NCBI RefSeq assembly: GCF_002754195.1
Contig: NZ_PEEU01000001.1
Span: forward strand, 5,084,001 to 5,148,000
DNA: 64,000 bases
Direction of reading: 5' to 3'
Source of the DNA: Flavobacterium sp. 9
GTDB taxonomy: Bacteria; Bacteroidota; Bacteroidia; Flavobacteriales; Flavobacteriaceae
Shown here: piece by piece, positions 59,402 through 64,000 of the stretch
Layout: each line of letters begins with the position of its first letter
Numbering within the stretch: the first letter of the stretch is position 1
The notes under the pieces: generated by a model
What the model saw: the letters and a program-made list of their open reading frames with translations, nothing else
What the model was told of the DNA's origin: nothing
Database searches by the model: none
Program-made: the position numbers and the translations under genes

Positions 59402-60100
59402 TTAACGAGTGTATCTTTTTAAAATATGATCTTCTTCAGAATCCGTTTTTATAACTATTTCTTTTTGTGTTACAGTATCAATTTTCACACAATTTCGTAA
59501 ACCTCCATCATTCGTGCATGACAAATTATTAAAATCTGTAATAAGTTTTTCAGTCTTGTTTTTTAGATCTAATAATCTAAGTTCTTGATTAGCCTCATGA
59601 AGGTTTTCAATATAGAGCAGCACTTTTTGGTCTTCTTTTAAGTCAACTATAACTCCTTCTTTTAGCGATATGCCATTTACCTTTTTTATTAATTGCATTT
59701 CATCAGGATTTCCAGAACCATACGATTGTACAAAAAGAAAGGAATCTCCAAAATCAGCCCCAATATATCCAAGGTTTTTATGAAGCATTGGATAGCTGCT
59801 TTCACTAAGTGTTTTTATGTCACGATTTCCTTTGACCAAAGTTAAACTTTGCAAAGAATCACCTTCAACACTGTCTTTATAAACACGATAAGATAAATGA
59901 TAACCATTTTTTAAAATTGTATCAAAATCATAAGGTTCTATTTCTGATTTAACCAGTTTCGAAATATTTTCAGGTTCAGTAGTTTTTTTGTTTTCAGATT
60001 CAGTCACTTTAATTGGCGTGACATTTTTAATTTCTTTCTTGTGATTGGTACAGGAAAAAAGAATAAATAGTACAAAACCTAAAATTGTATTTCTTTTCAT
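59402..60100 (-). CDS. Hypothetical lipoprotein
   Basis: A 232-residue protein with a signal peptide ending in FILFSC (Cys17). The mature part is Lys/Glu-rich at first, then strand-rich with GNRDIKTLSE and GYIGADFGDSFLFVQSYGSG. No known domain recognised. It lies 36 bases from the HutD gene on the same strand and may share its transcript. Function unknown. Confidence 0.7.
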   Translation of the reverse strand: MKRNTILGFVLFILFSCTNHKKEIKNVTPIKVTESENKKTTEPENISKLVKSEIEPYDFDTILKNGYHLSYRVYKDSVEGDSLQSLTLVKGNRDIKTLSESSYPMLHKNLGYIGADFGDSFLFVQSYGSGNPDEMQLIKKVNGISLKEGVIVDLKEDQKVLLYIENLHEANQELRLLDLKNKTEKLITDFNNLSCTNDGGLRNCVKIDTVTQKEIVIKTDSEEDHILKRYTR

Positions 60101-60136
60101 TTACTTAATATTTTAGTAAGCCCGTATTTAATTTGA

Positions 60137-60685
60137 TTAAAAATCCAATATTCCAATGAGACATTCATTAGAAAAGTGAAGGATTATATTTTCCTTTTCT
60201 GGATTTTCAATGACTAATAAATCATAAGGTTCCAGATCGTACGGTTGCTCATTAATTTTAATAACGGTTGTATCCAAAGAAAATAGAATTATTATTTCAG
60301 CATTAAAATCCTGATTACTATTTGTTAATATCAGTTTGTGATGGCGTATTTTTTCAGAAACCATCCAATTGAAATCATTACCTTTTGTATAAGAAGTCAC
60401 TTCATCATCCGAATTAAATTCCATGATTTCATATTTCTCATACATCTTTTCTTCATTGTTTATCTTAACATGTAAGCTATTATCAAGCATAACCAAGTAT
60501 CGATAATAACCTTTGAATTTGGTAAACTTAGAAGGCACTTCCTCTATTGTAGCACTGCTTATTCTGAATTCAAAATCTCTATCGGCATAGTTTGCTGTTT
60601 CGGGATATATCATATATTCATATGTCAATCCGCCACTCCAAATTGAAGCTTTATAATCTTTTTTAGGAAAAAGGCTTATGTTCAT
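60137..60685 (-). CDS. HutD/Ves family protein
   Basis: A 182-residue cupin-fold protein. WSGGLTYEYMIYP (about 17-29), FEFRISSATIEEVPSKFTKFKGYYRYLVML and the C-terminal half match the HutD/Ves pattern (W.GG.T.E.a.yP; F.wRiS.A.v). In some bacteria HutD sits with histidine-utilisation genes and Ves is a cold- or stress-linked protein; no hut gene is nearby. Function not settled. Confidence 0.85.
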   Translation of the reverse strand: MNISLFPKKDYKASIWSGGLTYEYMIYPETANYADRDFEFRISSATIEEVPSKFTKFKGYYRYLVMLDNSLHVKINNEEKMYEKYEIMEFNSDDEVTSYTKGNDFNWMVSEKIRHHKLILTNSNQDFNAEIIILFSLDTTVIKINEQPYDLEPYDLLVIENPEKENIILHFSNECLIGILDF

Positions 60686-60737
60686 TTTTTTATTTTTAAT
60701 AAGAAATCAAAAGTAAAATGGATTATTTTCTAAACGC

Positions 60738-61244
60738 TTAAATTTTCTTCTCAAAATAAATAAACTCCAAAGGTTTTTCAGAAATCGTAACGTGAATCTC
60801 ACTTTCAGGAAAAGCTTCTCTTTTGCCTGTATCAACATAACCGTGACGTTTGTACCAAGCAATAAGTTCCTCACGAACCGAAATTACCGTCATAATAATA
60901 CTAGACAATCCTATAGATTTAGCATGATTTTCGGCTTCAGCCAACATCTTTTTACCAATTCCGCTATTTTGTAATTCAGGAGAAACGGTTAACATTCCTA
61001 AATATAATTGATGTTCTTTCTCGACCAATAAAACCGATCCAATAATCTGATTATCTTCAGTATATTTTAGAATAGTATTTTTAGGATCAAGAATCGTTTC
61101 TGTCAATTCTTCTTCGTTTGTTCTTTTTCCTTCTAATAAATTGGCTTCGGTCGTCCAGCCTTTTTTAGAAGTTTCACCTCTGTAAGCTGAATTAATCAAT
61201 ATGTTTAATGCGGGAATGTCTTGTAGTGTTGCTTTTGTAATCAT
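60738..61244 (-). CDS. GNAT-family N-acetyltransferase
   Basis: A 168-residue acetyltransferase. MITKATLQDIPALNILINSAYRG at the start and the acetyl-CoA-binding LGMLTVSPELQNSGIGKKMLAEAENHA segment (motif A, Q..G.G..ml) mark the fold; GLSSIIMTVISVREELIAWYKRHGYVDTGKRE is motif B. The acceptor is unknown. Monocistronic with a terminator upstream belonging to the neighbouring gene. Confidence 0.9.
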   Translation of the reverse strand: MITKATLQDIPALNILINSAYRGETSKKGWTTEANLLEGKRTNEEELTETILDPKNTILKYTEDNQIIGSVLLVEKEHQLYLGMLTVSPELQNSGIGKKMLAEAENHAKSIGLSSIIMTVISVREELIAWYKRHGYVDTGKREAFPESEIHVTISEKPLEFIYFEKKI

Positions 61245-61282
61245 GGGTAATATATTCTTGAGAGTGATTTTTCAAAGATAAA

Positions 61283-61312
61283 AAAAGCTACAAAATTATA
61301 GTTGTAGCTTTT
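61283..61312 (-). terminator. Intrinsic terminator after the beta-propeller gene
   Basis: An 11-bp stem AAAAGCTACAA (61283-61293) with TTGTAGCTTTT (61302-61312), an 8-base loop, and A-run on the left giving a minus-strand U-tract. Confidence 0.85.
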
Positions 61313-61375
61313 GGTTTATAATAAGTGGTTTCTAAAATAGATAATTAAAAGGAAAGGTAAACTTTTATAAATGTT

Positions 61376-62203
61376 TTATCTAAGTGAATATGCTGTTATG
61401 GTTTTTTTGAAAAGAGAAGGGACATATACTATTTTTTTCTCATTGTCAAGTCCTATATCCGCTGAGTAATATTCCTCTTTTCTGGTATCCGAAAGAATTT
61501 CTTTTGAGCCATCTTTATTTACATGATAAACAACTCCAGTCCAGCAACTCACAATAAACTCATTGTCTGCTATCTGCTCAATTCCATCTGTATTTTCCTC
61601 CATGCCTTCTGCCAAAAGTTGTTTATTCTTTTTATCATCCATTTTGTATAATGACCCATTGTCTAAAAAATACAAATTATTATCGATAAATTTTAGACCA
61701 TTAGGCTTGTTTAGGTTTTCTAAATAAACAGTTGCAATATTATTTTCTAATTTGAAAATTTTACCAACTTTTGGATCAGATACATAAACAACTCCTTTTT
61801 TATCAATAGTTACATCGTTTAATATTTTGGAATCATCAATGATTATCTTTTTTAGTATTTTTTGTTGTTTGATATCTATAATTACAATTTCCGTAAGGTC
61901 GGCTACAAATAATTTATTCTTGAATTTCGCCATTCCTTTTGGGGCATTTAAACCTGTTATCCAATTTAAATTAATGATTTTTCCATCAGTAGATAATTTT
62001 CCTATGCTTCCTTTTCCGTCACGTTCAGCCGGAGAACCATCCATTAAAGAAGTGTATAAAATCTGATCTGTTTTATCATATAGTACTGATTCAGGAACTG
62101 GCAGAATAGTATCTGTTACCCAAATTCTAGTTAGAGAATGTTGAGCAATACCTGAAAAACTTAAAATAAAAAGTAATAAAAAATAAATAATATTTTTCTT
62201 CAT
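61376..62203 (-). CDS. Exported beta-propeller protein (SMP-30/gluconolactonase-like)
   Basis: A 275-residue protein with a signal peptide (MKKNIIYFLLLFILSFSGIAQ). The body has repeated four-stranded blades, as in SMP-30 and YncE-like propellers: GLNAPKGMAKFKNKLFVADL, DVTIDKKGVVYVSDPKVGKIFKL and LNKPNGLKFIDNNLYFLDNGSLY. It may bind or hydrolyse a small lactone or act as a scaffold; metal ligands were not confirmed. It lies on the minus strand after a small membrane protein gene. Confidence 0.8.
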   Translation of the reverse strand: MKKNIIYFLLLFILSFSGIAQHSLTRIWVTDTILPVPESVLYDKTDQILYTSLMDGSPAERDGKGSIGKLSTDGKIINLNWITGLNAPKGMAKFKNKLFVADLTEIVIIDIKQQKILKKIIIDDSKILNDVTIDKKGVVYVSDPKVGKIFKLENNIATVYLENLNKPNGLKFIDNNLYFLDNGSLYKMDDKKNKQLLAEGMEENTDGIEQIADNEFIVSCWTGVVYHVNKDGSKEILSDTRKEEYYSADIGLDNEKKIVYVPSLFKKTITAYSLR

Positions 62204-62266
62204 TAGGATTAGTTTTGAGGTTGTTTTTTCTATATTTAGAGAATGGCTTTAGCCAAAATCGTTTAA

Positions 62267-62554
62267 TTATTTTCTTGCTTTTCGATTTAGTAAATAAGAA
62301 TAAGTAAAATGAGTTAACAAAACTAGTGCTATTCCAATATTCCAATAAATTTTAAAGTAAGCAAATGCATTATAAAAGCAATATAAAGAATCTTTAGGTT
62401 CATCATCAACTTGAAAATAAATAGGAAAGACAATTAAAAAAAGTGATAGAAATATTGATAGAATTATGAGACGACCATATTTGATTTTAAAATGATCAAC
62501 CAAGCCATAACATAACATTTGAATGATTAATATTACCAGAAAAAACTTCTCCAT
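62267..62554 (-). CDS. Small hypothetical membrane protein
   Basis: A 95-residue protein with three membrane helices (about 2-22, 28-48 and 68-88) and a KARK end. Its start lies 15 bases past the FAD-linked oxidase stop codon on the same strand, so they are likely in one operon. No family recognised. Confidence 0.65.
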   Translation of the reverse strand: MEKFFLVILIIQMLCYGLVDHFKIKYGRLIILSIFLSLFLIVFPIYFQVDDEPKDSLYCFYNAFAYFKIYWNIGIALVLLTHFTYSYLLNRKARK

Positions 62555-62568
62555 AGTTTTAAATCATT

Positions 62569-64000
62569 TTAATAATCATAAACGTGTTCGATCGTAACTC
62601 TTTCGTTTCTTGCTTTCTTAATAAAAGGCAATAATTTATTGACAGGCAAAAAGTAAACATTTCTTTTTAATTTATCATTAGTAACAATTTTTGATTGATA
62701 TAATAATTTTGTGTCTGCCAGATTTATATCTTTCGAATTGTCCATTATTGTAGAAACTGCAATTTCGTCATTCCCGGAAATTTCATAAATTTTTACATCC
62801 TGATTCGAAAGTTTAATCATTTCAGTTGTAAAAGTTCCCCATCGCGTCACGGCAATAATCATTTTGTCGTCTCCTTTTTTAATGATTTTCAAGTCTTTAC
62901 TTTCTTTAATAGTTTCAGTATTAGAAACTATTAAATAAATAACATTTGAAGGAGTTTCGTATGTCGATTGCGCTGCCCATTGAATAAGTTGCGAATAAAA
63001 AGCTTTAAACGAAAATTCAAAAGTAAATAATACTGTTCTTTCCCATTTTCTTAAAGTACTGCAATTCGAATTATCAGAGACAGTCCACACTTTTTTAATC
63101 CAATCTAAAAAATTAAATTCATACCACGCAGTTTGGTATATAAAATCGCTGTAAGCGCTTTGAGCTTCGATTATTGTTTCTTCTTGTTTTGATATTTGTT
63201 CTTCGGTAAATAACGAAAAGAAACGTCCAATCGTGTTTTCATAAATGATTTTTGCTCCGTATTCCATTGTCATACTTGCGCCAATGACTTGCAGCATTGT
63301 TTTATATTCACTGTTTTCGGGATAAGCTTCTGAAGTTAATTTCAGCGAACGATCATAAAGTTTCCAATATTCATCAATTGATTTATAGAATGGAAAATCA
63401 GATGGGTTTTTACCGCTTTTTAGATAATCAGCATATTCCTTCGGGTTATAAACTAAATACCATTCCGGAACCGTGAGAATTGTTTGTTCTTCGGCTCTGA
63501 AATATTCTTTTATCTTCTTTTTTTCACGCGTCAAATTATTTTGCGCATAAGGATTATACTTGTCCAGTAACTTGTTTGTAAAGCGCTGATCAGGATCGAG
63601 TTTGTTTTTTATTTCGAAATATTTAGCACTATTTGGATATCCTTTTTGAAACTGTTCAATAGTTGCATGAGGCTGATAGGGAAGATACCACGTTCCGTTT
63701 TCGCTCAAAATAGCGTCAGTCATTTCAAGAGTCCATTTCTTGACATCGTCTTTTGCTTCCTGATTTGTTCCTTGTTTGTAATAAATCACAAAAGCAAAAA
63801 CCTCTTTGTTTGCCCACGAAAGATAACTTTCATGATCCGGCAAAGCATGTCTTAGTGAAACATTGATGACATTTACTTTGTTATTTTGAAAAATAGCACT
63901 CATTTTCGGGATAAATGACTTTATATTTTCAACCGGAATAAAGTATTCTTGCAAGACATAAGTTTCTTTTTCGCGAGAAGCAGGTTCTAATTCCTTAACA
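62569..64000 (-). CDS. FAD-linked oxidase, C-terminal part (5' end outside window)
   Basis: The frame stays open on the minus strand to the right edge (VKELEPASREKETYVLQEYF..), so the true start is outside; 477 residues are visible. QEYFIPVENIKSFIP, RHALPDHESYLSWA, AFVIYYKQG and the WYLPYQPHATIEQFQKGYP block with LDPDQRFTNKLL match the substrate cap and C-terminal domain of D-arabinono-1,4-lactone oxidase/glycolate-oxidase-like flavoenzymes. The FAD-binding PP domain would be in the missing part. An unusual extra C-terminal section of about 300 residues (from about residue 170 onward) has no recognised domain. Confidence 0.72.
   Translation of the reverse strand, partial: VKELEPASREKETYVLQEYFIPVENIKSFIPKMSAIFQNNKVNVINVSLRHALPDHESYLSWANKEVFAFVIYYKQGTNQEAKDDVKKWTLEMTDAILSENGTWYLPYQPHATIEQFQKGYPNSAKYFEIKNKLDPDQRFTNKLLDKYNPYAQNNLTREKKKIKEYFRAEEQTILTVPEWYLVYNPKEYADYLKSGKNPSDFPFYKSIDEYWKLYDRSLKLTSEAYPENSEYKTMLQVIGASMTMEYGAKIIYENTIGRFFSLFTEEQISKQEETIIEAQSAYSDFIYQTAWYEFNFLDWIKKVWTVSDNSNCSTLRKWERTVLFTFEFSFKAFYSQLIQWAAQSTYETPSNVIYLIVSNTETIKESKDLKIIKKGDDKMIIAVTRWGTFTTEMIKLSNQDVKIYEISGNDEIAVSTIMDNSKDINLADTKLLYQSKIVTNDKLKRNVYFLPVNKLLPFIKKARNERVTIEHVYDY

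Noticed and set aside
1-64000. rRNA, tRNA, insertion sequences, integrases and phage genes
   Set aside because: No intergenic stretch shows cloverleaf or rRNA sequence, and no protein shows a transposase, integrase or phage structural motif.

Overview
The window is AT-rich chromosomal DNA from a member of the Bacteroidota, most likely a Flavobacterium. The supporting signs are TAnnTTTG-type (-7) promoter boxes with few Shine-Dalgarno sites, a fused CcoN-CcoO oxidase subunit, DUF5606 next to peptide deformylase, malate:quinone oxidoreductase, a LamG pair with secretion-tail-like ends, and many short palindromic intergenic repeats. No rRNA, tRNA, CRISPR array, transposase or prophage gene was found, and most of the window is core chromosome.

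Layout. 1-8.9 kb is a surface-polysaccharide/LPS cluster: the end of a Rieske-type oxygenase, a KAS III-like enzyme, a NeuD/PglD-type acyltransferase, five or six glycosyltransferases (GT2, GT4, GT9 and CgeB-like) and a WaaP/Kdo-kinase-like protein. 8.9-19 kb is housekeeping: dapD, a PAS protein, a small unknown two-gene unit, ruvX, mqo, an FUSC transporter, def, DUF5606, an alpha-carbonic anhydrase lipoprotein and mazG. 19-30 kb is a complete microaerobic cbb3 oxidase locus: a divergent Crp/Fnr regulator, then ccoI, ccoS, ccoNO, ccoQ, ccoP, ccoG, fixH, a SafE-like gene and convergent hemN. Three near-identical operator-like palindromes precede ccoI, ccoS and hemN, and for ccoS and hemN the spacing to the -7 box is the same.

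30-44 kb holds small unknown proteins, DoxX, an acyl-CoA carboxylase beta subunit, a TetR gene with two matching operators that probably controls the next three small genes, lpxD, msrB, prfB (with an intact programmed +1 frameshift), a threonine aldolase, YbaB, a prolyl oligopeptidase and a cysteine-synthase-like enzyme. 44-50 kb has a tandem pair of secreted LamG proteins, small uncharacterised proteins, and a lipoprotein gene next to a 25-codon relative that ends exactly where the lipobox cysteine would be.

50-64 kb is more heterogeneous and rich in repeats: yebC, a C-terminal processing protease, gcvT, a stand-alone NAD(P)HX dehydratase, a HipA-like kinase overlapping a DUF3037 gene, a pectate lyase lipoprotein, a second Crp-family regulator, HutD/Ves, GNAT, a beta-propeller protein and a 5'-truncated FAD-linked oxidase. 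Intergenic spaces there carry at least five families of dispersed inverted repeats.

Gene identities rest on motif recognition without a database search. Promoter and operator calls are by pattern only.
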